DNA of 64,000 bases from Rhodanobacter sp. OK091 (GCF_900142825.1 NZ_FRCH01000001.1:496001-560000); one strand, 5' to 3'. Numbered from the stretch's first letter, positions 15,873 to 27,971 are shown. The notes: a model not told the origin generated them from the letters alone. Numbers and translations: made by a program.

Positions 15873-18731
15873 TCAGAAGTCCAGACGAAAACTCGCCGTC
15901 GCCATCTTCGCTTGTTGCCGCTGACCAAGATACTGGTCGTAGCCAAGCTGCAGACTGGCGCGCGGCGTCATGTGCCAGTCCAGCGTGGTGCCGAACACGC
16001 CGCCATAACGCTGTAGTCCGACACCGCCGACGGGAGCGAACTGGTTGATGCCGCTGAAGCTGGCGTCGAAAACCTCGCCGCGCAGACCGAACGATTGCTG
16101 CCACAGCATTCGTCCCTGCAGGCTGAGGCTTCCGCCACCGGCCAGCGCCCAGTCATGGGTGGCACGCAGACCCGCGCCGGCCTGCCAGCGCGCCGTGCTC
16201 TGCGCAGCCGATTTCAGCCCGAAGCCATAAGCGCCCAGTTCGTTGAAACCATCGCGCTGGATCTGCGCGTATTGCAGACTCATGTAAGGCGTGACCTGCG
16301 TACGGCCCAACGCCAGCCGGTACCCGCTTTCGCCGTAGGCCACGCCGTACCTGCCATTGATATCGCTGGCCACACCGGCAAACTGATTGCCGAGTTCAAG
16401 CTGGCGACGCATGGTTTCGCGGTAGCTACCGATGCCGAAACGACCCATCGTGTACCACGCACCGCGAACCACGCCGCCATACAGCATGCCTTCCAGCGCA
16501 TGGCTGTGACCCTGGTCCGCACTTTCGTTCAATCGGCCCAGCCCCTGGCTCTGGCTTAGCGCATAGCCGGCAAAGCCATTGCTGCCGATGCGATAGTCCT
16601 GTCCGACCAGCGAGCCGCTGAGGTCGTACCCGACATTGCCGTAGCCGCTGCGCGACATGCCGCCGTGATAACCGAGATTCTGCGTCCAGCTACCGGCTTT
16701 CGGCGCATCGAGCAGGCTGTCGAAACGGTCGGACAGCGCACGCGTGCCCGCGTCGATCGCCTCGAACGTCATCGCCGCGCTGGCCGCATGCAACTGGCCG
16801 GACAGACTTTCCAGCGAACGCTGCATGACCTCGGTGGAAACGGCGCGTTGCAGGCTGGCGGCACCGGCGATGAAGCCCGCGCTGGCTGGTGTGCCGCTGG
16901 CGGTGCCCTGCAACTGCAACTGGCTGTTGATCTGCTGGAACGCGCTCTGCGTGCGTTGCGCGGCGCTGTAGCTGGCGGTGGTGTATGGCAGACCTTGGAT
17001 CTGGCTCAGGTTCACCTGCTGCACGTCGAGCCAGGCACTGTTGGGATCGTAGTTCAGCGTCGCGGTCAGCGCCACGCTCGGCGCCGTGCTCAGGGCCGAA
17101 AAGGTGCCCGTCAAACCACCATAAGCCGACAGCACCGTCGTGTGCGAGTTGAGGGTGTAGTTGGAATTGGCGCCGTACACGTAGAGGTCTCCACCGGACA
17201 GGGTGGCCGTGCCATTCACGTACAGCTGCGACCCTAGCGATAGTGCTATCCGCCCGTTGCCCTGCTGCACATAGTTGCCGCTTACATGGACGTCGCCCTG
17301 GCTGACCACCAGCACGCCCGCGTTGGTCACGTTGTTGAAGACATCGAAGCCGGTGGGATTCTGCGGCGTATCACCGGACATCAGCGTGCCCTGCGCGCCA
17401 ATCTCGACGGGGCTGCTCAACCCGGCCACGGCGAGCGTGCCGCCCTGCACCTGGGTGAGACCGGTATAGCTGCTGCTGCCGCCCCAGAGGTTGAGCCTGC
17501 CCGTTCCCTGCTTGATCAATCCGCCGGCACCGGAGATCGGGTTGCCCCAGGTCGAGGTGCCGCTGAAGTTCACCGTGACATCGCCCCAGTCGAATTTGGC
17601 TGGCCCGTTGACCGCCTTGAAGGCATCCAGTTCGCCGTAGCCGAAGGTGGTATCGGGGCCGGGCGCGCCAAGATCGCGCGCGGTGCCCAGCAGCGTCTGC
17701 CTCACCAGATCATTGCTGAAATACGGATAAGCCTGCCATACCAACGCGGCAGCACCGGATACCTCCGGCGCCGCGAACGAGGTGCCGCTGACAACCCAGT
17801 AAGTCTGGCTGCCGGTGGTGGTGGCGTTCTTGTCGAGGACGACCACGTCACCGGGCGCGGCGAGACAGTAGTTCATCGCCTTGCCGCAGGCATTCGAGTA
17901 GCTGGCGAGCTGGGTCGGATGATTGCTGTCGACGGCCACCGCGACTAGCCAACCGGCTTCCAGTTGGGGGGCCACGCTGGGCAGCGCGGCGATGTCACTG
18001 GGATTGCTTTTGGAATCGTTGCCGGCGGCGAACACGACCAGACCGCCATGCTGCACCACGAACGGCTGGTAAGCCTGAGCGAAAGCTTGGTTGATCGTGG
18101 CGTTGCTGGTGTCCCAGTAGATGCCGCCCCAGGAGTTGTTCATCACCTGCACGCCGGCATTGATCAGGGCCGGGTTGAGCGTTTGCGCAAAGAAGTCGGC
18201 ATCGGCGGCGGTCACCGGATTGCCGTTGCCTGAGCCGTCGTCCTTCGGCTCGACGTCGCTGATGATGCGCGCAGAAACCAGCGACGCCCTCGGTGCAATG
18301 CCGCCGGGAAATTGCGCAAACGGCGTACCTGCAGCGATCTCCGATACCCAGGTGCCGTGGCCGACCACGTCGTCGACCGTGGTGTTGTTGGTGGCCGGGT
18401 CGACATAGATCAATTCCTGCGTGACCCGCCCGGCCAGAGTCGGGTGATTGCGCATGATGCCGCTGTCGACCACGCCGATGGTCACTCCGGCGCCGGTATA
18501 TCCCAGACCGTGCGCCCCGTAGGTATTGGTGATCGCGAGCTGAGCGTCCAGCGGTGGCTGGGTCGTCGTGGTCGGCGGGGGCGATGCCGGCGCAGTCGGC
18601 GGGGGTGTCGTCGGCCTGACGTTGCCACCGCCGCCACCGCCGCAGGCGCTGAGACCCAGCGCCAGGGCTATCACCCATGCCATTTCACGATGCCGCAACC
18701 CCAGATATCGACCCTGTCCAAGCGCTTTCAT
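15873..18731 (-). CDS. subtilisin-family (S8) autotransporter serine protease with lipobox-like signal
   Basis: The 952-residue protein joins three parts. The N-terminus is a signal sequence ending LALGLSACGGGGGG, a lipobox-like stop before a Pro/Thr-rich linker. The protease domain (about residues 60-390) has the catalytic triad D89 in VVDSG, H125 in GHGTWV and S318 in SGTSFAAPE. A passenger segment with an autotransporter repeat (TGLTQVQGGTLAVAG) leads to a C-terminal beta-barrel of about 270 residues ending in Phe (ASFRLDF). Such proteins are cell-surface or released proteases of plant-, soil- and host-associated gamma-proteobacteria. The ATG at 18731 has a GGGGTG ribosome site. It faces the DUF3472 gene and is divergent from the thiolase gene. 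Confidence 0.9.
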   Translation of the reverse strand: MKALGQGRYLGLRHREMAWVIALALGLSACGGGGGGNVRPTTPPPTAPASPPPTTTTQPPLDAQLAITNTYGAHGLGYTGAGVTIGVVDSGIMRNHPTLAGRVTQELIYVDPATNNTTVDDVVGHGTWVSEIAAGTPFAQFPGGIAPRASLVSARIISDVEPKDDGSGNGNPVTAADADFFAQTLNPALINAGVQVMNNSWGGIYWDTSNATINQAFAQAYQPFVVQHGGLVVFAAGNDSKSNPSDIAALPSVAPQLEAGWLVAVAVDSNHPTQLASYSNACGKAMNYCLAAPGDVVVLDKNATTTGSQTYWVVSGTSFAAPEVSGAAALVWQAYPYFSNDLVRQTLLGTARDLGAPGPDTTFGYGELDAFKAVNGPAKFDWGDVTVNFSGTSTWGNPISGAGGLIKQGTGRLNLWGGSSSYTGLTQVQGGTLAVAGLSSPVEIGAQGTLMSGDTPQNPTGFDVFNNVTNAGVLVVSQGDVHVSGNYVQQGNGRIALSLGSQLYVNGTATLSGGDLYVYGANSNYTLNSHTTVLSAYGGLTGTFSALSTAPSVALTATLNYDPNSAWLDVQQVNLSQIQGLPYTTASYSAAQRTQSAFQQINSQLQLQGTASGTPASAGFIAGAASLQRAVSTEVMQRSLESLSGQLHAASAAMTFEAIDAGTRALSDRFDSLLDAPKAGSWTQNLGYHGGMSRSGYGNVGYDLSGSLVGQDYRIGSNGFAGYALSQSQGLGRLNESADQGHSHALEGMLYGGVVRGAWYTMGRFGIGSYRETMRRQLELGNQFAGVASDINGRYGVAYGESGYRLALGRTQVTPYMSLQYAQIQRDGFNELGAYGFGLKSAAQSTARWQAGAGLRATHDWALAGGGSLSLQGRMLWQQSFGLRGEVFDASFSGINQFAPVGGVGLQRYGGVFGTTLDWHMTPRASLQLGYDQYLGQRQQAKMATASFRLDF

Positions 18732-18953
18732 GATGCACCCCAAACGCATTCAATTTTCCGCATCGCCGACCTGCCGGTACGACACGATGCCCCCGCCGCC
18801 CATCTTCGCACAACGAAAATCCAATGAAACACGGTGCAGGTCGCAACCCAGCGCGACATGGCCATCGTTTGCCGATGTCCACGGCGGGCTGCGATAATTC
18901 GCCGGTTATCGGTCAGGCGCTCGCGCGCCCTCAGTCTTCCAGCGGAGTTATCC

Positions 18954-20138
18954 ATGTCGGATGTCAGCGTAGTCATTGTCGGCGCCAAGCGGACGGCCAT
19001 CGGCTCCTTCCTCGGCCAGTTCACCGGTGTCCCCACCACCAAGCTCGGCGCCACGGCCATTCGCGCCGCACTGGACCAGTCCGGCGTGGCCCCCGCCGAT
19101 GTCAGCGAGGTGATCATGGGCTGCGTGCTGCCGGCCAACCTGGGCCAGGCCCCGGCACGCCAGGCTTCGCTGGGAGCCGACCTTCCGGCCAGCACCGGCT
19201 GCACCACGGTCAACAAGGTATGCGGTTCGGGCATGAAGGCGATCATGCTGGGCCATGACCTGATCAAGGCCGGTTCGGCGACCATCGTGGTGGCTGGCGG
19301 CATGGAATCGATGACCAATGCGCCGCATATGGTCAACGCGCGCACCGGCATCCGCTATGGCGACGGCACCCTGGTCGACCACATGGCGTGGGACGGCCTC
19401 ACCAACCCATACGACGGCAAGGCCATGGGCGTGTTCGGTGAGCTGTGCGCCGACAAATACCATTTCACCCGCGAGGATCAGGATGCGTTCGCGATCGAGT
19501 CTGTCAAGCGCGCGCAGGCAGCGCAGCAAAACGGCGCGTTTGCCGGCGAGATCGTTCCGGTCACCGTGAGCGGCCGCAAGGGCGACGTGCTGGTGGATAC
19601 CGACGAGCAGCCGGGTCGCTCCGACATCGCCAAAGTCCCGACCCTGAAAGCCGCCTTCCGCAAGGAGAACGGCACCATTACCGCCGCCAGCTCGTCCAGC
19701 ATCTCCGACGGTGCCGCTGCACTGGTGCTGCTGTCCGCCGACGACGCCAACAAGCGGGGACTGAAGCCGCTCGCGCGCATCGTCGCGCACGCCACCCATT
19801 CGCAGGAGCCCGAGTGGTTCACCACCGCCCCGGTCGGTGCGATCCAGAAGGTGCTGGACAAGGCCGGCTGGAAGGTGGCCGATGTCGACCTGTTCGAAAT
19901 CAACGAGGCGTTCGCGGTGGTCGCGATGACCCCGATGAAGGAGCTCGGCATCACGCACGACAAGCTCAACGTCAACGGAGGTGCCTGTGCGCTGGGTCAT
20001 CCGATCGGCGCCAGCGGTGCCCGACTGGTGGTGACCTTGCTCAACGCCTTGAAAACACGCGGCCTCAAGCGCGGCGTTGCCAGCCTGTGCATCGGCGGTG
20101 GCGAGGCAACGGCTATCGCCGTGGAGTGCCTTGACTGA
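18954..20138 (+). CDS. acetyl-CoA C-acetyltransferase (thiolase)
   Basis: A 394-residue thiolase that condenses two acetyl-CoA to acetoacetyl-CoA or cleaves 3-ketoacyl-CoA in reverse. The nucleophilic Cys is in TVNKVCGSGMKA, the GHPIGASG His and the C-terminal Cys of CIGGGEA complete the active site, and NEAFAVV supplies the oxyanion Asn. The ATG at 18954 follows a GGAG ribosome site. An upstream in-frame extension reads as Arg-rich noise and was rejected. The nearby methylcrotonyl-CoA carboxylase subunit suggests a role in leucine/acetoacetate metabolism or polyhydroxyalkanoate supply, but there is no phaB or atoD neighbour to decide. Confidence 0.93.
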   Translation: MSDVSVVIVGAKRTAIGSFLGQFTGVPTTKLGATAIRAALDQSGVAPADVSEVIMGCVLPANLGQAPARQASLGADLPASTGCTTVNKVCGSGMKAIMLGHDLIKAGSATIVVAGGMESMTNAPHMVNARTGIRYGDGTLVDHMAWDGLTNPYDGKAMGVFGELCADKYHFTREDQDAFAIESVKRAQAAQQNGAFAGEIVPVTVSGRKGDVLVDTDEQPGRSDIAKVPTLKAAFRKENGTITAASSSSISDGAAALVLLSADDANKRGLKPLARIVAHATHSQEPEWFTTAPVGAIQKVLDKAGWKVADVDLFEINEAFAVVAMTPMKELGITHDKLNVNGGACALGHPIGASGARLVVTLLNALKTRGLKRGVASLCIGGGEATAIAVECLD

Positions 20139-20313
20139 TTTCGGGACTGATTTCCGCCCAGCGTCGCATGATCATTTCATGTCTTTCACATGACGGTCGG
20201 CTAAATCGGTTTTTAATATGCCCTGAAGCGCTACTATAAAAATGTGGCGCAATTTCCACGAAAGCGTTATTAATACACGGCCAAACGGCATTCCACGGCA
20301 AAGGAGATTCATC

Positions 20314-20598
20314 ATGAAGTTTACGCGTACCCTACTCGCCGCCGCGCTCGTCGCGCTGTTGGCGGCATGCAGCAATGGCGCGCAGGATTCCGCGCAGGAC
20401 GCCCAGAAGTCGGCTGATACCGCTCAGCAAGCTGCCGATACCGCGCAGAAGGCTGCGGCTCAGGCTCCGACCACGGCGGCCACAACGGCAGCTCCAGCAG
20501 CAGCCCCGGCCGCTGCGGGCACGGCACCTGCCGCAGCTCCGGCTTCGACCGCTCCTGCAGCAGCAGCACCGGCAGCGGCTTCCACCGCAGCGCACTGA
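20314..20598 (+). CDS. small Ala/Gln/Pro-rich lipoprotein, unknown
   Basis: A 94-residue predicted lipoprotein. It has a strong AAGGAG ribosome site, a signal sequence with lipobox LLAAC and mature Cys about residue 19. A short helical stretch with near-repeats of AQxxADTAQ follows, then a tail composed almost entirely of Ala, Pro and Thr. The helical part recalls Lpp-like envelope lipoproteins and the tail could span periplasm or peptidoglycan. No enzymatic domain is present. It has its own rho-independent terminator at 20617-20648, so it is probably a single-gene, well-expressed unit. Confidence 0.75.
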   Translation: MKFTRTLLAAALVALLAACSNGAQDSAQDAQKSADTAQQAADTAQKAAAQAPTTAATTAAPAAAPAAAGTAPAAAPASTAPAAAAPAAASTAAH

Positions 20599-20616
20599 TC
20601 CTTTAGCGGTTTCCAG

Positions 20617-20648
20617 AAAAAGCGGCCGCCTTGTGCGGCCGTTTTTTT
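20617..20648 (+). terminator. rho-independent terminator
   Basis: CGGCCGC pairs with GCGGCCG across a 5-base loop and is followed by seven T residues, 19 bp after the small lipoprotein stop codon. A matching A run on the left makes it potentially bidirectional. Confidence 0.85.
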
Positions 20649-20752
20649 GTTCTCCACTTGCCATTTTCGTCCGGCAACTTTGGTCGCCGGCCAACGCCCG
20701 CTATCATCCTTGGCTTCGCCTTGCCGGCGCCCGTATCCGTGAGCCTCAGTCC

Positions 20753-22360
20753 ATGAGCGTCATCGCCTCCCAGATCGATCCTCGTTCGCCCGACTTTCAG
20801 GCCAGCAGCGCGCAATTGCGGGCGCTGGTCGACGACCTGCAGCGCGAATTGATCCGCAGTGCCGAAGGTGGCGGCGCCAAGGCGAGCGAGAAACATGTGG
20901 CCCGCGGCAAACTGCTGCCGCGTGAGCGCATCCGCGCACTGCTGGATCCCGGCTCACCGTTTCTCGAACTGTCGCCACTGGCCGCACACGGCATGTACGA
21001 GGACGCCGCACCCGCCGCGGGCCTGATCACCGGCATCGGCCGGGTCAACGGCATCGAGGTGGTGGTCGTTGCGAATGACGCCACCGTCAAGGGCGGCACC
21101 TATTTTCCGATCACGGTGAAAAAGCATCTTCGCGCGCAGGAAGTGGCGCTGGAGAACCGCCTGCCCTGTGTCTATCTGGTCGACTCCGGCGGCGCGTTCC
21201 TGCCGCTGCAGGACGAGGTATTTCCGGACAAGGAACACTTCGGCCGGATCTTCTACAACCAGGCGCGGATGTCCTCGCTGAACATCCCGCAGATCGCGGT
21301 GGTCATGGGCTCGTGTACCGCCGGCGGCGCCTATGTGCCGGCGATGAGCGACGAGACGATCATCGTGCGCGAACAGGGCACGATCTTCCTCGGCGGTCCG
21401 CCGCTGGTGAAGGCCGCCACCGGCGAAGTGGTCGATGCCGAGACGCTGGGCGGCGCGGACGTCCATACCTCCATCTCCGGCGTGGCTGACCACTACGCCG
21501 AGAATGACGCGCATGCGCTGTCGATCGCCCGCGACATCGTGGCCCATCTCAACCGTAAGAAGGACATGCCGCTGGCGCTGCGCGCACCGGTCGAGCCAAA
21601 GTACGCGGCCGAGGAACTGTACGGCGTAATCCCACAGGACACGCGCCGCCCATTCGACATCCGCGAGGTGATCGCGCGCATCGTCGATGGCTCGGAGTTC
21701 CACGAGTTCAAGGCGCGCTACGGCAAGACGCTGGTCACCGGCTTCGCGCATATCCACGGCTACCCGGTGGGCATCATCGCGAACAACGGCATCCTGTTTG
21801 CCGAGAGCGCGCTGAAGGGCGCGCACTTCATCGAGCTGTGCAACCAGCGCAACGTGCCGCTGGTGTTCCTGCAGAACATCACCGGCTTCATGGTCGGCAA
21901 GAAATACGAACAGGCCGGCATCGCCAAGGACGGCGCGAAGATGGTCACTGCGGTGGCATGCTCGCACGTACCGAAGTTCACCGTGGTGATCGGCGGCAGC
22001 TTCGGGGCCGGCAACTACGCGATGTGCGGACGCGCCTACGGCGCCCGCTTCCTGTGGATGTGGCCGAATGCACGGATCAGCGTGATGGGCGGCGAGCAGG
22101 CCGCATCGGTTCTGGCCACGGTCAAGCGCGACGGCATCGAAGCAGCCGGCAAGACATGGAGTACCGAAGAGGAAGAGGCGTTCAAGGCGCCGATCCGCGA
22201 CCAGTACGAGCGCCAAGGCCATCCTTACTACGCCAGTGCGCGACTGTGGGATGACGGCATCATCGACCCGGTCGACACCCGCCGGGTGCTCGGCCTGGCG
22301 ATCTCCGCCTCGCTCAACGCGCCGATCGAACCGCAGCGCTACGGCGTGTTCCGGATGTAA
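20753..22360 (+). CDS. mccB: methylcrotonyl-CoA carboxylase carboxyltransferase (beta) subunit
   Basis: This 535-residue carboxyltransferase moves CO2 from biotin to 3-methylcrotonyl-CoA in leucine breakdown. It has the two crotonase-like halves of acyl-CoA carboxylase beta subunits: [19 protein letters not shown] and [17 protein letters not shown] in the first, [20 protein letters not shown] and [16 protein letters not shown] in the second. The length equals that of bacterial MccB/LiuB proteins. The ATG at 20753 lacks a strong ribosome site, but upstream in-frame sequence is non-coding. The biotin-carrying alpha subunit, the dehydrogenase and the hydratase of the liu pathway are not in the window. 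Geranyl-CoA carboxylase is a close alternative. Confidence 0.92.
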   Translation: MSVIASQIDPRSPDFQASSAQLRALVDDLQRELIRSAEGGGAKASEKHVARGKLLPRERIRALLDPGSPFLELSPLAAHGMYEDAAPAAGLITGIGRVNGIEVVVVANDATVKGGTYFPITVKKHLRAQEVALENRLPCVYLVDSGGAFLPLQDEVFPDKEHFGRIFYNQARMSSLNIPQIAVVMGSCTAGGAYVPAMSDETIIVREQGTIFLGGPPLVKAATGEVVDAETLGGADVHTSISGVADHYAENDAHALSIARDIVAHLNRKKDMPLALRAPVEPKYAAEELYGVIPQDTRRPFDIREVIARIVDGSEFHEFKARYGKTLVTGFAHIHGYPVGIIANNGILFAESALKGAHFIELCNQRNVPLVFLQNITGFMVGKKYEQAGIAKDGAKMVTAVACSHVPKFTVVIGGSFGAGNYAMCGRAYGARFLWMWPNARISVMGGEQAASVLATVKRDGIEAAGKTWSTEEEEAFKAPIRDQYERQGHPYYASARLWDDGIIDPVDTRRVLGLAISASLNAPIEPQRYGVFRM

Positions 22361-22380
22361 TCCCAGGCAGCTTCAGCGTG

Positions 22381-22405
22381 GCTGGCGCTCAGCAGCAGCG
22401 CCAGC
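22381..22405 (+). terminator. hairpin between converging mccB and obgE
   Basis: GCTGGCGCT pairs perfectly with AGCGCCAGC over a 7-base loop, midway in the 58-bp gap between two convergent genes. It lacks a T tract on both strands, so termination is plausible but not certain. Confidence 0.4.
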
Positions 22406-22418
22406 GAGGCTGACAGGC

Positions 22419-23588
<1,170 letters not shown>

Positions 23589-23607
23589 CTATCGCGTCGC
23601 GAAAGGC

Positions 23608-23865
23608 TTATGCCGGGACGACGTCGACGAAACGGCGATTCTTGTCGCCGCGAACTGCAAACTGGACGGTACCGTCGACCAGCGCGAACAGCGTGTGGTC
23701 ACGACCCAGACCGACACCGGTGCCCGGATGGAACTGGGTACCGCGCTGACGCACGATGATGTTGCCGGCTTCGATGGCCTGGCCACCGTAGATCTTCACG
23801 CCCAGGTATTTCGGGTTCGAATCGCGACCGTTGCGGCTGGAACCTACGCCTTTTTTATGTGCCAT
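23608..23865 (-). CDS. rpmA: 50S ribosomal protein L27
   Basis: An 85-residue ribosomal protein near the peptidyl-transferase centre. It begins [16 protein letters not shown], with the mature N-terminus of proteobacterial L27 and no cleaved extension, and carries the [20 protein letters not shown] signature. It follows rplU by 18 bp, so the two are co-transcribed. Its stop is followed by a strong terminator. Confidence 0.98.
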   Translation of the reverse strand: MAHKKGVGSSRNGRDSNPKYLGVKIYGGQAIEAGNIIVRQRGTQFHPGTGVGLGRDHTLFALVDGTVQFAVRGDKNRRFVDVVPA

Positions 23866-23883
23866 GACTCAATGCTCCAGTGC

Positions 23884-24198
23884 TCAGGCGTTGATGCCTG
23901 TGATCTCGATTTCGGTGAAATGCTGACGGTGACCCTGCTGACGCTTGTAATGCTTGCGACGGCGGAATTTGATGATGCGGATCTTGTCGGCACGGCCGTG
24001 CTTGCGAACGGTGGCGCTGACGGTAGCGCCTTCGACGACCGGCGCACCAACGGTGACCGACTCGCCGGAACCGACCAGCAACACCTGGTCGAAGCTCACG
24101 GTGGCGCCTTCGTCGGCGGTCAACAGCTCCACGCGCAGCACGTCGCCCTGCTGCACACGGTACTGCTTGCCACCGGTCTTGATGACTGCGTAACTCAT
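23884..24198 (-). CDS. rplU: 50S ribosomal protein L21
   Basis: A 104-residue 23S-binding ribosomal protein. [19 protein letters not shown] and the C-terminal [20 protein letters not shown] segment are diagnostic. It is the first gene of the rplU-rpmA unit, with an AGAAGGGC ribosome site before the ATG and a good sigma-70 promoter about 75-100 bp upstream. Confidence 0.98.
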   Translation of the reverse strand: MSYAVIKTGGKQYRVQQGDVLRVELLTADEGATVSFDQVLLVGSGESVTVGAPVVEGATVSATVRKHGRADKIRIIKFRRRKHYKRQQGHRQHFTEIEITGINA

Positions 24199-24267
24199 GG
24201 GAATGCCCTTCTGTCGTTATTCTCTTGGGTATCGCCATGACCCAAATTCAGGTCTGGCGAACCGCGG

Positions 24268-24297
24268 ATTATAACGACCTGCCTGCGCGCTGGTCAA
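24268..24297 (-). promoter_or_regulatory. sigma-70 promoter of rplU-rpmA
   Basis: On the minus strand TTGACC (24297-24292) and TATAAT (24273-24268) are spaced by 18 bases, a near-consensus pair upstream of rplU. The rest of the 323-bp rplU-uvrA gap holds an A8 run and a plus-strand TATAGT (24489-24494) that may be the uvrA -10 box. No clear LexA box was recognised. Confidence 0.7.
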
Positions 24298-24521
24298 ATA
24301 CTGACCACAAAAAAAACGGGCCACCCCGCCTGAACCGCGCCGACGGCCCTTCTGATGGCCCCGCAGCCCAGTCAGCGGTGTCCGCCGGAGCGACTAGAGC
24401 TTCGGCAAACCAGCGTCATCGTCGACGGAAAAAGGCCCCGTACGCCGATTCGGCCAACTGGTTTCAATGAACTATCGAAACTCCTTGGTATAGTAAAGGT
24501 TCCCCCCCATATACCGGCGTC

Positions 24522-27464
24522 ATGGACACCATTCGCATCCGCGGCGCACGCACGCACAATCTCAAGAACATCGACCTCGACCTGCCACGCGACAAACTGA
24601 TCGTGATCACCGGCCTGTCCGGCTCCGGCAAGTCGTCGCTGGCGTTCGACACGATCTACGCCGAAGGCCAGCGACGCTATGTCGAGTCGCTGTCGGCCTA
24701 CGCGCGGCAGTTCCTGTCGATGATGGAAAAGCCCGACGTCGACCATATCGAAGGCCTGTCGCCGGCCATTTCGATCGAGCAGAAATCAACCTCGCACAAC
24801 CCGCGCTCCACCGTGGGCACGATCACCGAGGTATACGACTACCTGCGCCTGCTGTATGCCCGCGTCGGTACGCCGCGCTGCCCGGACCATGGCATCCCGC
24901 TGGAGGCGCAGACGGTCAGCCAGATGGTCGACGCTACGTTGGCACTGGATCCCGAGCAGCGCTTCATGTTGCTCGCACCGGTGATCCGCGAGCGCAAGGG
25001 CGAGCACGTACAGATATTCGACCAGCTGCGCGCGCAAGGCTTCGTGCGCGCCCGCGTCGACGGCACCGTGTTCGATCTGGATGCCGTGCCGCCGCTGACA
25101 CTGCGCCAGAAACACACGATCGAAGTGGTGATCGACCGTTTCCGCCCACGCGATGACATCAAGCAGCGGCTGGCCGAATCGTTCGAGACCGCATTGCGGC
25201 TCGGCGATGGCCTGGTGATCGTGGTGAACATGGATAACGAAAAGGCGGCCGAGCAGTTGCTGTCGTCGCGCTATTCCTGTCCCGTCTGCGACTACTCGCT
25301 GCCGGAGCTGGAACCGCGGCTGTTCTCGTTCAACTCGCCGGTCGGCGCCTGCCCATCCTGCGACGGCCTGGGCGTGACCCAGGTATTCGACGCGGCACGC
25401 GTGGTGGGTCATCCCGAGCTGCCGTTGTCCAACGGCGCCGTGCGCGGCTGGGACCGGCGCAACGCGCATTATTTCCAGCTGATCCTGTCGCTGGCGGCGC
25501 ATTACGGCTTCGATGTCGACACGCCGTGGCACAAGCTTCCCGCGAACGTCCAGAAGGCCATTCTGTATGGCAGCGGCAAGGACAATATCGCGTTCCGCTA
25601 CATCACCGAGCGTGGCGGCAAGGTCACTCGCGAGCACCCCTTCGAAGGCATCCTGCCGAACCTGGAGCGACGCTACAAGGAGACTGAATCCGCTGCCGTG
25701 CGCGAAGAATTGGCGAAGTACATCAGCGACCAGCCCTGCCCGGCCTGCGAAGGCCAGCGCCTGAACCGCTCGGCGCGCAACGTGTTCGTCGCCGACCATG
25801 CGCTGCCGTCGCTGACCCATCGCTCGATCGACGACGCATTGGCGTTCTTCGCGGATCTCAAGCTGGCCGGCTGGCGCGGCGAGATCGCGGTGAAGATCAT
25901 CAAGGAGATCCGCGAGCGGCTGACCTTCCTCAACGATGTCGGCCTCAACTACCTCACCCTGGATCGGCAGGCGGACAGTCTCTCCGGCGGCGAGGCACAG
26001 CGCATCCGTCTCGCCTCGCAGATCGGCGCCGGCCTGGTCGGCGTGATGTACGTGCTGGACGAACCGTCGATCGGCCTGCATCAACGCGACAACGAGCGCC
26101 TGCTCGGCACGCTCACGCGCCTGCGCGACCTCGGCAACACCGTGATCGTGGTCGAGCACGACGAGGATGCGATCCGCATGGCCGATCACGTACTCGATAT
26201 CGGCCCGGGTGCCGGCGTGCATGGCGGCGAGATAGTGGCGCAGGGCACGGTGCAGGACATGCTCGATTCGCCGCGTTCGGTCACCGGCCAGTTCCTGTCC
26301 GGCGCGCGGGCGATCGAGGTGCCCAAGGAACGGCGCCAGCCGATCGACAGCGACTCGTGGTTGCACCTGAAGGGCGCCAACGGCAACAACCTGAAGCACG
26401 TCGACCTGGCGATTCCGGCCGGCCTGTTCACCTGCATCACCGGTGTATCCGGCTCGGGCAAGTCGACCCTGATCAATGACACCTTGTTCCGTCTGGCCGC
26501 CACCGAACTGCATGGCGCCGGCACCCAGCCGGCACCGTACAAGTCCGTCACCGGTATGGAGCTGTTCGACAAGGTGGTCGACATCGACCAGTCGCCTATC
26601 GGCCGCACGCCGCGCTCCAATCCGGCCACTTACACCGGCCTGTTCACTCCGCTGCGCGAGATGTTCGCGCAGGTGCCGGAAGCGCGTTCACGCGGCTACA
26701 CGCCGGGCCGCTTCAGCTTCAATGTGCGCGGCGGTCGCTGCGAGGCGTGCGAAGGCGACGGCATGATCAAGGTGGAGATGCATTTCCTGCCGGACGTCTA
26801 CGTGCCCTGCGACGTCTGCCACGGCAAGCGCTACAACCGCGAGACGCTGGAGATCCTGTACAAGGGCCACACCATTGCGGACGTGCTCGACATGACGGTG
26901 GAAGACGCACTGAAGCTGTTCGAGAACGTGCCGACCATCGCGCGCAAGCTCGACACGCTGCGCGCCGTGGGCCTCGACTACATCAAGCTCGGCCAGAGCG
27001 CGACCACGCTCTCCGGCGGTGAGGCGCAGCGCGTGAAGCTGTCCAAGGAACTGTCCAAGCGCGACACCGGCCGTACCTTGTACATCCTCGATGAACCCAC
27101 CACCGGTCTGCACTTCCACGACATCGAGCAGTTGCTCGACGTGTTGCACCAGTTGGTCGACCAGGGCAATACCGTAGTGGTGATCGAACACAACCTCGAC
27201 GTGATCAAGACCTCCGACTGGGTCGTCGACCTCGGCCCCGAAGGCGGTGCCGGCGGCGGCCGCATCCTGGTCGCCGGCACGCCGGAAACAGTGGCGGCCA
27301 CACCCGAATCGCATACTGGACATTTCCTCGCGCCGCACCTGAAGACGGCCAAGGCGAACAAGGCGGCCCGGGCTCCGGGCGCGGAAAAGCGGGTCAAGGC
27401 AGCGACCAAGCACATCGCCTCGGCCGACAAGTACAAGCCTATGCCGCGGAAGAAGCGTTCATGA
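24522..27464 (+). CDS. uvrA: excinuclease ABC subunit A
   Basis: The DNA-damage sensing ATPase of nucleotide excision repair, 980 residues. It has two ABC ATPase modules (Walker [13 protein letters not shown] near residue 31 and [10 protein letters not shown] near 645). ABC signatures [17 protein letters not shown] and [16 protein letters not shown] are present, with zinc-binding CPVCDYS...CPSCDG, CPACEG and CEACEG...CDVCHG pairs. A Lys/Ala-rich tail of about 35 residues extends past the usual E. coli length. It is divergent from rplU and translationally coupled (ATGA) to a thioesterase gene, which is not a known repair partner. Confidence 0.98.
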   Translation: MDTIRIRGARTHNLKNIDLDLPRDKLIVITGLSGSGKSSLAFDTIYAEGQRRYVESLSAYARQFLSMMEKPDVDHIEGLSPAISIEQKSTSHNPRSTVGTITEVYDYLRLLYARVGTPRCPDHGIPLEAQTVSQMVDATLALDPEQRFMLLAPVIRERKGEHVQIFDQLRAQGFVRARVDGTVFDLDAVPPLTLRQKHTIEVVIDRFRPRDDIKQRLAESFETALRLGDGLVIVVNMDNEKAAEQLLSSRYSCPVCDYSLPELEPRLFSFNSPVGACPSCDGLGVTQVFDAARVVGHPELPLSNGAVRGWDRRNAHYFQLILSLAAHYGFDVDTPWHKLPANVQKAILYGSGKDNIAFRYITERGGKVTREHPFEGILPNLERRYKETESAAVREELAKYISDQPCPACEGQRLNRSARNVFVADHALPSLTHRSIDDALAFFADLKLAGWRGEIAVKIIKEIRERLTFLNDVGLNYLTLDRQADSLSGGEAQRIRLASQIGAGLVGVMYVLDEPSIGLHQRDNERLLGTLTRLRDLGNTVIVVEHDEDAIRMADHVLDIGPGAGVHGGEIVAQGTVQDMLDSPRSVTGQFLSGARAIEVPKERRQPIDSDSWLHLKGANGNNLKHVDLAIPAGLFTCITGVSGSGKSTLINDTLFRLAATELHGAGTQPAPYKSVTGMELFDKVVDIDQSPIGRTPRSNPATYTGLFTPLREMFAQVPEARSRGYTPGRFSFNVRGGRCEACEGDGMIKVEMHFLPDVYVPCDVCHGKRYNRETLEILYKGHTIADVLDMTVEDALKLFENVPTIARKLDTLRAVGLDYIKLGQSATTLSGGEAQRVKLSKELSKRDTGRTLYILDEPTTGLHFHDIEQLLDVLHQLVDQGNTVVVIEHNLDVIKTSDWVVDLGPEGGAGGGRILVAGTPETVAATPESHTGHFLAPHLKTAKANKAARAPGAEKRVKAATKHIASADKYKPMPRKKRS

Positions 27465-27943
27465 GTCCGCGCAAGTCGGTCCCGAAGAACGGCGGCGACC
27501 TCGCCGCCGTGCCCGAGACGGTCGAAGCGGCGCCGGCGGCAACCGCCGGCAAGCCGCTCATCGTCGCGTCGATCGAAGTGCGCTGGAGCGACCTGGATGC
27601 TTTCAACCACGTCAACAACGCCACTTACCTCACCTACCTGGAAGAGGCGCGCCTGCAGTGGCTCAAGCATGTGCCTGGCCCATGGTTCGACGAGCAGTCG
27701 ATGCCCGTGCTGGCCGCCAGTGAAGTCAACTACCGGCAGTCGATCGCATGGCCGGCGCGGCTGCACGTAGAGCTGCATTGCGCGCGGTTGGGTAACAGCT
27801 CGATGACGATCGCACACCGCATTGTCGATGCGGATGACGCAAACCGGCTGTACAGCGACGGCCAGGTGGTTCTGGTGTGGATGAATCCGGCCAGCGGCAA
27901 ATCGGTGCCGCTACCCGACGCTATCCGCAGCTCCGTGGTCTAG
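27461..27943 (+). CDS. YbgC-like hotdog-fold acyl-CoA thioesterase
   Basis: A 160-residue single hotdog-domain thioesterase. Residues 1-38 form a Pro/Ala-rich tail, then [18 protein letters not shown] carries the catalytic Asp and the HVNN loop of 4-hydroxybenzoyl-CoA-thioesterase/YbgC/FadM-type enzymes. The acyl substrate is not predictable. Its ATG overlaps the uvrA stop codon, so it is translated from the uvrA message. Its 3-prime end converges with the Rieske gene with a 28-bp gap. Confidence 0.88.
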   Translation: MSPRKSVPKNGGDLAAVPETVEAAPAATAGKPLIVASIEVRWSDLDAFNHVNNATYLTYLEEARLQWLKHVPGPWFDEQSMPVLAASEVNYRQSIAWPARLHVELHCARLGNSSMTIAHRIVDADDANRLYSDGQVVLVWMNPASGKSVPLPDAIRSSVV

Positions 27944-27971
27944 GAGCGTCCGGTTGCTGGGACGTACGACC

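Noticed and set aside
24225..24470. Small plus-strand frame in the rplU-uvrA gap
   Set aside because: It spans the rplU promoter and an A-rich run and lacks a ribosome site or protein features.
24786..26513. A 575-codon minus-strand frame inside uvrA
   Set aside because: It is fully antisense to uvrA, without a ribosome site or recognisable fold.
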